Source of the DNA: Burkholderia sp. SRS-46
GTDB taxonomy: Bacteria; Pseudomonadota; Gammaproteobacteria; Burkholderiales; Burkholderiaceae
Direction of reading: 5' to 3'
Length of the DNA stretch: 64,000 nt
Assembly (NCBI RefSeq): GCF_004343775.1
Contig: NZ_PTXL01000002.1
Location: forward strand, 372,001-436,000
Part shown: piece by piece, positions 1-8,643 of the stretch
Numbering within the stretch: position 1 is the first letter of the stretch
Layout: every line of letters starts with the position of its first letter
Position numbers and translations under genes: made by a program
The notes under the pieces: generated by a model
The model's database searches: none
Told to the model about the DNA's origin: nothing
Seen by the model: the letters and a program-made list of their open reading frames with translations, nothing else

Positions 1-770
1 GCGACGCGATCGTCGAGCACCTGCAGGTCGCTGCCCTCGACGAGGTGCACGCCCATCTGGTCGGCGAGGAACGAATGTTCGTAGTACGCGGAATTGTGGA
101 TGCCGGGCGTGAGCACGGCGATGGTCGGGTTGTCGGCATTGCCGCCCGGCGGGCACACCGCCGCGAGCGACTGGCGCAGCATCTGCGGATAGGTCTCGAC
201 CGGCCGCACCTTGACCTGCTGGAACAGCTCGGGAAAGAGCTGCATCATCGTCTCGCGGTTTTCCAGCATGTACGACACGCCGGACGGCGTGCGCGCGTTG
301 TCCTCGAGCACGTAGAACTGGTTCTCGGCGGTGCGCACGATGTCGACGCCGATGATGTGCGTGTAGACGTTCCCGGGCGGCCGGAAGTCGATCATCTCCG
401 GCAGGAACGCTTCGTTGTGCGCGATCAGGTGCTTCGGCACGATCCCGGCGCGCACGATTTCCTGGCGGTGGTAGATGTCGTCGAGGAACGCATTGAGCGC
501 CATCACGCGCTGCTCGATGCCGAGCGACAGCCGGCTCCACTCCTGGCCGGAGAGGATGCGCGGCACGATGTCGAACGGGATCAGCCGCTCGGCGGCCTCC
601 GCGTCGCCGTAAACGGCGAACGTGATGCCCGTCTTGCGGAACACGCCCTCCGCGTCGTGGGCTTTCTGGGCGAGGCTCGCGGGGTTCTGCGTGTCGAGCC
701 ACTGCTTCAGGCGCGCGTAAGGCGCCCTGACCATGTCGCCGGATTGCAGCATCTCATCGAATGGCTTCAT
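1..770 (-). CDS. Circularly permuted ATP-grasp family protein (3' end outside window)
   Basis: The minus-strand frame is open from 770 to the left edge of the window, so only about the first 256 residues are present. The N-terminus reads MKPFDEMLQSGD, and residues such as GVDIVRTAENQFYVLEDNAR and RTPSGVSYMLENRE match the large proteobacterial family of circularly permuted ATP-grasp proteins (DUF404/DUF407 type, about 470 aa), usually encoded with an alpha-E protein and a transglutaminase-like protease. The family is thought to make peptide or amide bonds with ATP; the substrate is unknown. I chose the ATG at 770 because GGAG lies about 9 nt upstream; an in-frame ATG at 785 is possible but has no good ribosome site. 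The catalytic C-terminal half cannot be checked here. Confidence 0.85.
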   Translation of the reverse strand, partial: MKPFDEMLQSGDMVRAPYARLKQWLDTQNPASLAQKAHDAEGVFRKTGITFAVYGDAEAAERLIPFDIVPRILSGQEWSRLSLGIEQRVMALNAFLDDIYHRQEIVRAGIVPKHLIAHNEAFLPEMIDFRPPGNVYTHIIGVDIVRTAENQFYVLEDNARTPSGVSYMLENRETMMQLFPELFQQVKVRPVETYPQMLRQSLAAVCPPGGNADNPTIAVLTPGIHNSAYYEHSFLADQMGVHLVEGSDLQVLDDRV

Positions 771-941
771 CGATTTTTTCTCCATCGTTTTCCCGGCATT
801 GCGCATGCCGGACCGGCGTAATGACTGCTGAGCAAGGAACGTGCCTTGCGCATCCCCCATTTCGCCGCGGCCCCGGCACGCGCTCACGGCATGCCGCACC
901 ACGGCGGTGCAACCCTGCGCACCACGCGGCGCGATTCGCGG

Positions 942-1042
942 CATCGGTGCGCGACCGCCACGCACCGATGTTGTGCCGCGCCTATCGAACATAGTTCTCC
1001 CGCGTGTCACCGATGTGCAATCTGCACTGCAGCATCGGTGAC
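942..1042. repeat. Two adjacent perfect inverted repeats sharing the half-site CATCGGTG
   Basis: CATCGGTGCG at 942-951 is the exact reverse complement of CGCACCGATG at 961-970. GTCACCGATG at 1006-1015 is the exact reverse complement of CATCGGTGAC at 1033-1042, and an inner TGCA pair extends that second repeat. All four arms share CATCGGTG. Two differently spaced dyads with a common core look like an operator array rather than a terminator, and neither is followed by a T run. Which protein binds is not visible. Confidence 0.6.
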
Positions 1043-1238
1043 CGGCCGCATGCCGCCCGCGCCGCGCACCGGCGCGATGCCCGGCGCGCCCGATTGCTGC
1101 GGCGCGTCAGCGAACGGGCGCGCGCCGGCCGCCCGCCTCCGGCGGCGAAAGAAGTGGGCTCGACACGCGCAGCGCACGGCCGAGCCCTGGGGGGAAGTAC
1201 CGTCCGCGGCCGCGAGGAAAGTTCAGACGAGAGATGAA

Positions 1239-1250
1239 CTAACCGGTTAG
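1239..1250. promoter_or_regulatory. 12-bp perfect palindrome CTAACCGGTTAG
   Basis: A perfect 12-bp palindrome lies about 190 bp before the LysR start in a region without genes. It could be a binding site for a dimeric regulator; no direct evidence links it to the neighbouring LysR protein. Confidence 0.35.
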
Positions 1251-1436
1251 CCGTGTCCGGCACGATAACGTTAAGCAGCCGAATTGTTCGCGGCAACGGC
1301 CATGCATATTTCGACTGATACCCATCGAAAAAAAACATCGGTATGCTCGAAGCCCGGCGCGGTACGCTAAAAGATTCGTGCAACGAAACGGCGCCGGCAT
1401 TGGCCAGGTGCCCCACTATAAAAGACGACGATCGAA

Positions 1437-2426
1437 ATGGAAGCAAAGTGGCTGGAAGATTTCCTGAGCCTTGCGGATACCAGGAGCTTCTCCCGGGCGG
1501 CACGCAATCGGCATATGACGCAATCGGCATTCAGCAGGCGGATTGCCGCGCTCGAGACCTGGATGGACGCGAAGCTGGTCGATCGCAGCATCACGCCGAT
1601 CGTCCTCACCCCGGCCGGACAGATGTTTCGCGGGCTCGCCGCGGACATCCTGCGCAGCATGTACGCCGCGCGCAACCTGGTGAACGGCTATGACCAGTTC
1701 ACGGCGAGCGACCAGGTCGTGCGCTTCGCGGTCGCGCATACGCTCGTGTTTACCCTGTTCCCGGAATGGCTGAAGCAGCTCAACCGCGAAGTCGGCCACG
1801 TGACCGCGCGCGTCAATGCCGTGAACGTGCCCGAAGGCGTGCAGCAGCTCGTCGAAGGCGAATGCGACCTGCTGCTCGGCTATCACCATCCGCAGCTGCC
1901 GATCGTGCTCGATCCGAATCACTTCCCGTTCGTGGGCCTCGGCGTCGAGCGGATCCTCCCGGTGTCGATACCCGACGCGAACGGCAAGCCGCTGTTCAGG
2001 CTGCCCGGCACGCCGGGCGAGCCGCTGCCGCTGCTCGCGTATTCGTCGGGCGCATTCCTCGGCAACGTCGTCGAGATGCTGTTGCTGAATGCCTCCGAGC
2101 CGTACGCGCTGCACCGCTGCTTCGAGACGCACATGTCCGAGGCGCTCAAGGGGATGGTGGTCGCCGGGCACGGCATCGGCTGGCTGCCGGAGAGCTGCAT
2201 CGCGAAGGAATTGGCCGACGGCACCCTCGTGTGCGCCGGGACGGCGGACTGGATCACCGAGCTGGAAATCCGGCTGTATCGATCGGCCCGCAAGCGCGGG
2301 CTGGCGGCCGAGCAATTGTGGACCTACCTGATGAACCGGCCGCGCAGCGCGACTGCGGAAGGCGCCGAGCCGACCGCGCAGCCGATGCGGATCGCGAGAC
2401 GGACCGCGGGCGGCAGCGGGCGATAA
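1437..2426 (+). CDS. LysR-family regulator, HypT/YjiE-like
   Basis: This is a 329-aa LysR-type transcriptional regulator. The N-terminal winged helix-turn-helix covers residues 1-60 (EAKWLEDFLSLADTRSFSRA, then QSAFSRRIAALE), followed by the periplasmic-binding-protein-like effector domain to about residue 300. The opening KWLEDFLSLADTRSFSRAA and AFSRRIAALE resemble E. coli HypT (YjiE), the hypochlorite-responsive regulator, more than typical LysR proteins. HypT senses oxidant by methionine oxidation, but whether that applies here is not shown. No target gene sits directly beside it: upstream is a 666-bp intergenic region and downstream an AT-rich stretch before the pga locus. The start ATG follows the AT-rich motif CTATAAAAG; the ribosome site is weak. 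Confidence 0.85.
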   Translation: MEAKWLEDFLSLADTRSFSRAARNRHMTQSAFSRRIAALETWMDAKLVDRSITPIVLTPAGQMFRGLAADILRSMYAARNLVNGYDQFTASDQVVRFAVAHTLVFTLFPEWLKQLNREVGHVTARVNAVNVPEGVQQLVEGECDLLLGYHHPQLPIVLDPNHFPFVGLGVERILPVSIPDANGKPLFRLPGTPGEPLPLLAYSSGAFLGNVVEMLLLNASEPYALHRCFETHMSEALKGMVVAGHGIGWLPESCIAKELADGTLVCAGTADWITELEIRLYRSARKRGLAAEQLWTYLMNRPRSATAEGAEPTAQPMRIARRTAGGSGR

Positions 2427-2648
2427 CCCGGATCGGGGGCGCAGGGGCGCCCCCGGCCAATAATCAGTCGATATCCGCACGCCGTGAGTAAATACCCGGG
2501 GTGGCGTTATCACTGATATTCCGCACTCGATTCGAATGCGGCTCAGGCGCGAATATCCCGTTTTCGTGAAAATGACAACGCACTTTAAAACTATCGATTT
2601 TTCACAGTACATTTATCAAAATCAAACAGCCGATATCCCGATTATCGG

Positions 2649-2682
2649 GAGTGAAACATTCGATTCAATAAAATGTTTCCCT
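2649..2682 (+). terminator. Hairpin with GAAACATT/AATGTTTC stem, then CCCTTTT
   Basis: GAAACATT (2653-2660) pairs with AATGTTTC (2672-2679). Flanking GGGA and CCC can extend the stem around a small bulge, and TTTT follows. It could end transcription from the LysR gene 230 bp upstream. The adjacent TCCCGA-TTA-TCGGGA dyad at 2636-2650 lies just before it. Confidence 0.4.
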
Positions 2683-2842
2683 TTTGAAACCGCATGATCC
2701 GCCCAACCGGACACACCGATCCATAAAATACAATCCATCCATCCGCGCCAAAATCCATTTATCACATGGCGGGAAATTTCGATTCGTCAGTCGTTTCGAA
2801 TCGCGCAAATCAAGTGCAACCCCAATATCGCACCTCACGCCT

Positions 2843-2878
2843 CATTCATGTCACGCGATGCAATACCCCACATGAATG
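2843..2878. promoter_or_regulatory. 9-bp inverted repeat CATTCATGT...ACATGAATG
   Basis: CATTCATGT (2843-2851) and ACATGAATG (2870-2878) are perfect reverse complements with an 18-bp spacer, so their centres are 27 bp apart. They lie about 330 bp before the first gene of the pga locus. Candidate operator; the binding protein is unknown. Confidence 0.4.
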
Positions 2879-3109
2879 CAGCGGGAAAATTTCCTTTTGT
2901 CAGCCTTGACCGTCGGTACGAAGCGGGCCGCAACCTTCTTTAGATAATATGTTCCCGCACGCGGGCAATTCCCGCTCAGCACCGCATGACGGGGGAATTT
3001 CGCATTTTCCATCCGCTTCCATCTTCACGAACTTCGCCGCAATCCTATTTAAATATTATTTTTTAAAGCCCCACCACTCCCGCGTCATGCATGGTTTTTT
3101 ATTAATCGC

Positions 3110-3179
3110 TTCACACTGGTGAATAGCGTGTTGCGAAATGGCGAATAGCCGTTGCGTTTTTTCATCCGGAATGTATGCT
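3110..3179 (+). promoter_or_regulatory. Candidate pga-locus promoter with upstream dyad
   Basis: TTGCGT (3152-3157) and TATGCT (3174-3179) are separated by 16 bp and sit just ahead of the ribosome site at 3196-3202, a plausible sigma-70 promoter for the first small gene and perhaps the whole pga locus. A TTCAC-ACTG-GTGAA dyad at 3110-3123 lies just upstream of the -35 box, where an activator or repressor could act. Confidence 0.35.
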
Positions 3180-3206
3180 TGCTATCAATTACGAACGGAG
3201 GGCACG

Positions 3207-3620
3207 ATGTCTTCTTCGTTTCGAAACTCTGCTCTCCCTGTTGCCGCCATTGCCGGTTCAATGTTCTGGATAAATCCAGCGGCAATCGCACAAACCCCCG
3301 GGTCCGATCCGGCCGCACAGCGTTACGTCGTGTCATACATTTGCGGCGATGCCCGGATCGACGGTACGGCGCCGCTTCCACCCGACGGGCGCCCGTACAA
3401 CCTGGGCGTGTCGTTTGCTACACAAACCGGGAATCCGCTCCCCAACGTCCAGGTGCGGCTGCGGCGCCACGGCCGCGTCCTCGTCGAGTTCAACGCAGCC
3501 GGGCCGCGGTGCCTGTTCAGCGTTCCGGATGCCAGTTACCGGATCGAGGGCACCTACCAGGGCGAAATGAAGTACGGGATCGTCGAAACAGGTTCGCTGA
3601 ATACGCAGCTGCGGTGGTGA
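3207..3620 (+). CDS. Small secreted protein at the head of the pga locus
   Basis: 137 aa. The start at 3207 is chosen because CGGAGGG (3196-3202) lies just upstream; a longer in-frame start at 3138 has no such site. The N-terminus is a signal peptide (SSFRNSALPVAAIAGSMFW, cleavage near AIAQ). The mature part looks like a small all-beta domain with two cysteines (YICGD and PRCLF) and a segment RRHGRVLVEFNAAGPRCLF of the kind seen in carboxypeptidase-regulatory-like and other Ig-fold secreted proteins. I do not recognise a named family. It is followed after 78 bp by a second accessory gene and then pgaABCD on the same strand, so a role in the periplasm or at the cell surface during polysaccharide export is likely but not demonstrated. 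Confidence 0.65.
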   Translation: MSSSFRNSALPVAAIAGSMFWINPAAIAQTPGSDPAAQRYVVSYICGDARIDGTAPLPPDGRPYNLGVSFATQTGNPLPNVQVRLRRHGRVLVEFNAAGPRCLFSVPDASYRIEGTYQGEMKYGIVETGSLNTQLRW

Positions 3621-3698
3621 GTGTTCCGCCCGGCAGCCTGTCGCGGATGCATCGGTTCGGTTCATCCGCGGCAACGGCACGGAATCGAGGAGCAATGC

Positions 3699-4352
3699 AT
3701 GACCAGCGTGAATCGACCGAGTATCCACTCCCCCCGCCACCCTAAGCCGACCTGGGGCCCGGGCAAGAACGCGGCACTCAGCTTCGTCGCGTTCGCCGTG
3801 ATCTTCGGACTATTCGCGTACGTCGAGCGCGATACCCGTGACGAGCGCGGGAGCGCGATACACGAAGCATCCGGTGTCGTCGCCCAATCACTCAGTAAAA
3901 CTGACAGATATCCGGCCGCCGCGAACGTCGGGCCGGATATCGCTTCAGCCGGTAGCACGGCGCCCGCGGCAGCGCCGCCCGCCATGACGTCGCCGGTGAC
4001 GGTGGAGATAGAACCGGAGGCCGCGCCGGCCGTCGGCCCCGTCAACGGAAAGTATGCCGAGGCGCACCGCGCGCATCAGCACGCGAAGCCGCACGAGGTT
4101 GCGAGCGCAAGGAAACACGTGACGGTCGCGTCGAGGCCGCATGCATACGGCGCCGGCGCCGCGCACATGAAGGCGACCAGCGTCACGCACCAGGAGCTGG
4201 AAGGCGCCCGGGCGCTCTCTCGCGCACGCTTGTGCGCGCAGCTGGACGACTGGGGATGTGTGGAACAAAACGCAAGCCGGGCGCTCGCGATCGATCCGCA
4301 GAACAGCGAATCGCGCGCACTTCTGGGGCGAGCCGTCCGGAACCGTTCTTGA
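3699..4352 (+). CDS. Single-pass membrane protein with C-terminal TPR-like segment
   Basis: 217 aa, starting at the ATG preceded by CGAGGAGC (3687-3692 region). Residues about 25-42 (AALSFVAFAVIFGLFAYVE) form one membrane helix, followed by a low-complexity Ala/Pro-rich linker and a His/Lys-rich stretch. The last 45 residues (RLCAQLDDWGCVEQNASRAL, then DPQNSESRALLGRAV) look like one or two TPR helices that would face the periplasm. It lies 101 bp before pgaA on the same strand. A membrane-anchored TPR segment could help assemble the export complex, whose outer-membrane part PgaA also carries TPRs. No named family recognised. Confidence 0.6.
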   Translation: MTSVNRPSIHSPRHPKPTWGPGKNAALSFVAFAVIFGLFAYVERDTRDERGSAIHEASGVVAQSLSKTDRYPAAANVGPDIASAGSTAPAAAPPAMTSPVTVEIEPEAAPAVGPVNGKYAEAHRAHQHAKPHEVASARKHVTVASRPHAYGAGAAHMKATSVTHQELEGARALSRARLCAQLDDWGCVEQNASRALAIDPQNSESRALLGRAVRNRS

Positions 4353-4453
4353 GAGGTGAATTCGGGGAAAGGAATCACGCAGAAACTCGACGTTAGATCG
4401 AGCGCATTGATCGGCGCACGACCGACACAACCGTTTCGAAGTGAGGACACCCC

Positions 4454-6535
4454 GTGGCCAACATCAACAATCGCAGACTCACTGCCCTTCCGCGCAACCG
4501 GCGGATGCTCCTTCAGGCCCCGCTGATGCTGCTGCTCGTGGCATCCGGGACATGCATCGCCGCCGAAGGCGAAGCCGATTCGACCCAGCCTGCCGAAGTC
4601 GCCGCGACCCAGGCGCCGACGCCGACTCCGACGGGCAGCCAGCCGGCCGACGCCGCCGCCGTGCGCGACGAAGTGTTCGGTCTCGCCACCGGCGGCGGCG
4701 CCGTCAAGGCGATCGACGAGGCGAAAGCCCGGCCCGACATCTTCTCCGCGTTCGACCTCGCGCAGCTGGAAGAACTGTCGATCCGCCAGCAGGTGCGCGG
4801 CGGGCGCGACAAGGCGCGCGCGATGACGAGCGCCGACCGCTTCGACGGGCTCGACACCGCGCTGCGCGCGGCCGACGCGCTCAACGCGAAAATGCCGATC
4901 ACGCCCGAGTATTCGCCGGTCAGGACGGCGCTCGCCGGCGACCGTACGGTGGCCTACGCCGCCCGCGGCGACATGAAGCAGGCGGTGGCCGCGTTCGAGA
5001 CGATTCCGCCTGACTCGGAGGTGTCGATCGATGCGCTGGCGGGCGTCGGCGACGCGTACCTGTACCTGGGCGAACCGGGCAAGGCCGAGGCCGCGTATCA
5101 GCGCGCGCTGAAGCAGGCGAGCGCGCCGGCGACCGACCAGGCGACGCGCGGCTACCAGTACGGCGCACGCACGCGCCCGATCGAGCTGCGCGAAGGCCTG
5201 TTCTGGTCGTATATCGATCAGGGGCGCACGAACGATGCCACGGTGGTGGTCAACGACATCGGCAAGTCGCTGCCGCCGGCCGCGCAGATTCATCCGTGGG
5301 ATCCGGCGAACGACGATTACCTGCGCTACTACCGGCTGCGCGCGCAATTGCTGCTCAACACCGGCCGAACCGAGGAAGGGATCGCCGAGCTCGAAAAGAT
5401 CGAGAAGGAAGTGCCGTTCAACTCCGAGGTCAGCGCCGCCCATGCGGACGCGATCTCGAGCCAGGCGCACCCGCGCCAGGCCATCGCGATGTATCGCGGG
5501 ACGTTGACCGATCACCCCGACAGCATCGAGAACCTCGCGGGGCTCGGCCGGGCGTCGCTCGCGGCGGACGACTACGAAACCGCGCAGAAGATCGACCAGT
5601 CGTTCGACGATACGTTTCCGGACAACGGCGCGGTACGCCAGTTCAAGCGCGACTACAACGCGTACCGCAGCCCGGTGCTGACCACCGACCTGAGCTACGA
5701 GCACGGCAACAGCGCGCTGGCCGACAACAGCTTCACGTCGGATACGTACCTGTATTCGCAGCCGTTCGCCAACAACTGGCGCGTGTTTTCCCATACGTTC
5801 TTCGGGTACGCGCGAACCGACACCGGCAACATCAGCCGCACGCGCACGGGGGTCGGCGGCGACTACCGGCACGGGCCGCTGTCGCTGCAAGGCGAAGTCA
5901 CGCGCTCGTTCGGCGCGGACGGGCGCACCGGCGGCCGCGGTTCCGTCAGCTACGACTTCAACGATTACGTGTCGGTCACCGGCGGACTCGACAGCAACGA
6001 CAACTCGCTGCCGTGGAAGGCTTACGCCGCGCACGTCTGGGGCAAATCCGCGCATGCCGAGGTGAAGTATCGCCAGAACGATCGCCGCGAAATCGCGCTG
6101 AGCTACGGCGTGAGCCGCTACAGCGATTCGAACTTCCACCAGGAAATCGCGGCAACCGGCACGCAGCGCGTGTTCACCGGCGCCAACCAGCTCGTCAACG
6201 TGTCGCTGAATCTCGGCACCGACAGCAACACGCGGCAGGACGTCCCCTACTTCAGCCCGTCGCGCGACTACGCGGTCGCGGCCACGGTCATGCATCAATG
6301 GATGATCTGGAAGAAGAGCGACATGTCGATGCGGCAGCGCATCTCCGCGTCGGGCGGCGCCTACAACCAGCGCGGCTTCGGCACCAGCGTGCTGTGGAGC
6401 GCGCGCCTCGAGCACGCGTGGACCTTCAAGCACGACATCACGCTGGCCTACGGGGTCGAGGTCAGCAGCCATGCGTATGACGGCCGGCGGGAGCGCTCGG
6501 AAACGGGCTTCCTGTCGCTCAACCTGCCGTTCTAG
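4454..6535 (+). CDS. pgaA: PgaA, poly-beta-1,6-GlcNAc outer-membrane export porin
   Basis: 693 aa with a GTG start at 4454 preceded by GAGGAC. The signal peptide spans about residues 1-38. The N-terminal half (about 60-400) is TPR-type helical repeats in the periplasm, for example DALAGVGDAYLYLGEPGKAE. The C-terminal half (about 410-693) has alternating aromatic strands typical of an outer-membrane beta-barrel and ends in LNLPF, with the terminal Phe seen in many outer-membrane proteins. PgaA exports de-N-acetylated poly-beta-1,6-GlcNAc, binding polymer with its TPRs. It is somewhat shorter than the E. coli protein (about 807 aa). pgaB begins 17 bp downstream. Identification rests on domain order and on pgaBCD following directly. 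Confidence 0.92.
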   Translation: MANINNRRLTALPRNRRMLLQAPLMLLLVASGTCIAAEGEADSTQPAEVAATQAPTPTPTGSQPADAAAVRDEVFGLATGGGAVKAIDEAKARPDIFSAFDLAQLEELSIRQQVRGGRDKARAMTSADRFDGLDTALRAADALNAKMPITPEYSPVRTALAGDRTVAYAARGDMKQAVAAFETIPPDSEVSIDALAGVGDAYLYLGEPGKAEAAYQRALKQASAPATDQATRGYQYGARTRPIELREGLFWSYIDQGRTNDATVVVNDIGKSLPPAAQIHPWDPANDDYLRYYRLRAQLLLNTGRTEEGIAELEKIEKEVPFNSEVSAAHADAISSQAHPRQAIAMYRGTLTDHPDSIENLAGLGRASLAADDYETAQKIDQSFDDTFPDNGAVRQFKRDYNAYRSPVLTTDLSYEHGNSALADNSFTSDTYLYSQPFANNWRVFSHTFFGYARTDTGNISRTRTGVGGDYRHGPLSLQGEVTRSFGADGRTGGRGSVSYDFNDYVSVTGGLDSNDNSLPWKAYAAHVWGKSAHAEVKYRQNDRREIALSYGVSRYSDSNFHQEIAATGTQRVFTGANQLVNVSLNLGTDSNTRQDVPYFSPSRDYAVAATVMHQWMIWKKSDMSMRQRISASGGAYNQRGFGTSVLWSARLEHAWTFKHDITLAYGVEVSSHAYDGRRERSETGFLSLNLPF

Positions 6536-6552
6536 AACCAGGAGCTCACCGA

Positions 6553-8643
6553 ATGCAATCCAGACGGACCTTCATGTGTGGCTGCCTCGGCACCTTCACC
6601 GCGTGCTCGCTGTTTCCGGGCGTGACGCAGGCGAAGATGATCGACCTGCTTCCGCCATCGGATCCCGCCGACGGCAAGACCTTCCGCGTGATCTGCATGC
6701 ACGACGTGCGCGACAACCTGCTGTCGACGTTCGCGTCGGCCACGATGGTCGACCCGTATGCGATCGACACCGGCACGCTGACCGCGATTTTCTCCTGGCT
6801 GCAGGCCAACAACTACCATACGGTCACCGTCAAGCAGATCGAGGCGTCCCGGCACGGCGGCAAGCCCTTGCCGCCCCGCTCCGTGCTCCTCACGTTCGAC
6901 GACGGCTACCGCAGCCATTTCACGAAGGTGCTGCCGCTGCTGAAGCGGTTCCGGTATCCGGCGGTGATGGGCATCGTCACCGCGTGGATCGACGCGCCCG
7001 CCGACGCGCCGATCCGCATCAGCGACCGGATCCAGATGCCGCGCGACTACTTCATGTCGTGGGACGAGGTGCAGCAGGTCGGTTCGTCGGAGCTGGTCGA
7101 GCTCGCGTGTCACACGCACAACCTGCATCACGGCGCGGTGGCCAATCCGCAGGGCAACGAGTTGCCGGCAACCACGTCGCACCTCTACCTCGACGCCGAA
7201 AAGCGCTACGAAACCGACGCGGAATTCGACGCACGCGTGCGCAACGACCTGCAGACCTGCATCCGGCAGATTCGCGAACGCACGGGGCTCGTCGCGCGCT
7301 CGATGGTGTGGCCGTATGGCGCGGAAAACCAGCCGGTGCGCAAGATCTCGACGTCGCTCGGCATGGATATCCAGTTCAGTCTCGACGCGGGGCCGAACAC
7401 GCCGGACGTGCCGCTCGATCGCCTGCGCCGGATCCTGATGATGTATGACGTCGACATCGGCGGGTTCGAGCGCTCGATGCGCGAGCCGGCCACCAACCGC
7501 GGCGAAGTGGAAGGCGCCGAGCGGGTCGTGCAGGTCGATCTCGACCAGGTGTACGACCCCAGCCCGGCGCAGCAGGAGAAGAACCTCGGCGAGCTGGTCG
7601 AACGCATCTACCGGATGCAGCCGAAGTCGGTCTACCTGCAGGCGTTCGCCGACCCGAAGGGCACCGGCGTCGCGGAGGCCGTCTATTTCCCGAACCGTCA
7701 CCTGCCGATGCGGGCCGACCTGTTCTCGCGCGCCGCGTGGCAGCTCAACACCCGCTCCAACGTGCAGGTGTACGCGTGGATGCCGGTGCTGGCGTTCCGC
7801 CCGCCGGCGGACAAGCTGCACGCCCTCGAAGCGGTCAGCGCCTACAGCGGTGCGCCCGCGCGCTCGAACGGCACGCGCCTGTTCCGCCTGAGCCCGTTCG
7901 ATCCGAACGCGCGGCTGATGATCGAGCAGATCTACGAGGATCTCAGCAAGTACACGTCGTTCAGCGGCATCCTGTTCAGCGACGACGCGGTGCTCGACGA
8001 TTACGAGGATGCGGGCCGGCACGCGCTGCAGACCTATGCCCAATGGGGGCTGCCGCGCGACATCGGGCAGATTCGCGCGAAGCCCGAGCTGATGGACCGC
8101 TGGACGCGGCAGAAAACCCGCTATCTGCTGGACCTGACGCGGCAGCTCGAACAGATCGTCCTCGCGAACCAGAACGCCGGCGACGTGCTCACCGCGCGCA
8201 ACATCTTCGCGCAGCCGGTGCTGAACCCCGCGTCCGAGGCGTGGTACGCGCAAAACTACGACGATTTCCTCAACGCCTACGACTTCGTCGCGCTGATGGC
8301 GATGCCTTACATGGAGCAGGCGTCGGATCCGGATCGCTTTCTGGACAAGCTCGCCGCCATCGTCGCCGCCAAGCCGCACGGGTTCGCGAAGACCGTGTTC
8401 GAACTGCAGGCCTACGACTGGCGCGCGCACAAGGAGATTTCCAGCACCACGCTGCTGGCGCAGATGGGGCGGCTGCGCAGCCGCGGCGCGCTGAGCTTCG
8501 GCTACTACCCGGACAATTTCCTGCACGACCAGCCGTCGCTCGCGACCATTCGCGGCGCGATGTCGCTCAAGTCGCGCCTCGACCCGACTTCGATCAATGC
8601 GCTGATGCAGGCGCAACAACATAAAGGGACGCCGGCAAAATGA
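6553..8643 (+). CDS. pgaB: PgaB, poly-beta-1,6-GlcNAc N-deacetylase
   Basis: 696 aa. PgaB partly deacetylates the polymer in the periplasm before export. The polysaccharide-deacetylase domain (about residues 40-290) shows TFDDGY with Asp116/Asp117, and His187 and His192 (HTHNLHH) match the metal-binding histidines. The C-terminal half (about 310-690) corresponds to the glycoside-hydrolase-like domain of PgaB. The N-terminus has an Arg-Arg pair, hydrophobic residues and cysteines at 9, 11 and 18; a lipoprotein anchor at Cys18 is possible but the lipobox (FTAC) is imperfect. Its TGA overlaps the pgaC ATG by 4 bp, so the two are translationally coupled. Confidence 0.93.
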   Translation: MQSRRTFMCGCLGTFTACSLFPGVTQAKMIDLLPPSDPADGKTFRVICMHDVRDNLLSTFASATMVDPYAIDTGTLTAIFSWLQANNYHTVTVKQIEASRHGGKPLPPRSVLLTFDDGYRSHFTKVLPLLKRFRYPAVMGIVTAWIDAPADAPIRISDRIQMPRDYFMSWDEVQQVGSSELVELACHTHNLHHGAVANPQGNELPATTSHLYLDAEKRYETDAEFDARVRNDLQTCIRQIRERTGLVARSMVWPYGAENQPVRKISTSLGMDIQFSLDAGPNTPDVPLDRLRRILMMYDVDIGGFERSMREPATNRGEVEGAERVVQVDLDQVYDPSPAQQEKNLGELVERIYRMQPKSVYLQAFADPKGTGVAEAVYFPNRHLPMRADLFSRAAWQLNTRSNVQVYAWMPVLAFRPPADKLHALEAVSAYSGAPARSNGTRLFRLSPFDPNARLMIEQIYEDLSKYTSFSGILFSDDAVLDDYEDAGRHALQTYAQWGLPRDIGQIRAKPELMDRWTRQKTRYLLDLTRQLEQIVLANQNAGDVLTARNIFAQPVLNPASEAWYAQNYDDFLNAYDFVALMAMPYMEQASDPDRFLDKLAAIVAAKPHGFAKTVFELQAYDWRAHKEISSTTLLAQMGRLRSRGALSFGYYPDNFLHDQPSLATIRGAMSLKSRLDPTSINALMQAQQHKGTPAK

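Larger units (their letters stand above)
771..1436. other. Long divergent intergenic region with no gene seen
   Basis: No convincing coding frame lies between the ATP-grasp gene and the LysR gene. Short high-GC open frames here overlap on several frames and show no recognisable protein. The stretch holds a cluster of inverted repeats (942-1042) and a 12-bp palindrome (1239-1250), listed separately, and becomes AT-richer just before the LysR gene. Confidence 0.6.
2427..3206. other. AT-rich intergenic region ahead of the pga locus
   Basis: These 780 bp are markedly richer in A+T than the rest of the window and contain no convincing gene. They hold several inverted repeats (2636-2650, 2649-2682, 2843-2878, 3110-3123) and a candidate promoter. 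Low GC with many dyads suits a heavily regulated biofilm promoter, possibly bound by a nucleoid protein such as H-NS; that is inference. Confidence 0.6.

Noticed and set aside
4076..6472. 798-codon open frame antisense to the pgaA gene
   Set aside because: It is an open frame caused by high GC; the plus strand encodes a coherent TPR/beta-barrel protein, and the antisense product is Arg/His/Val-rich without domains.
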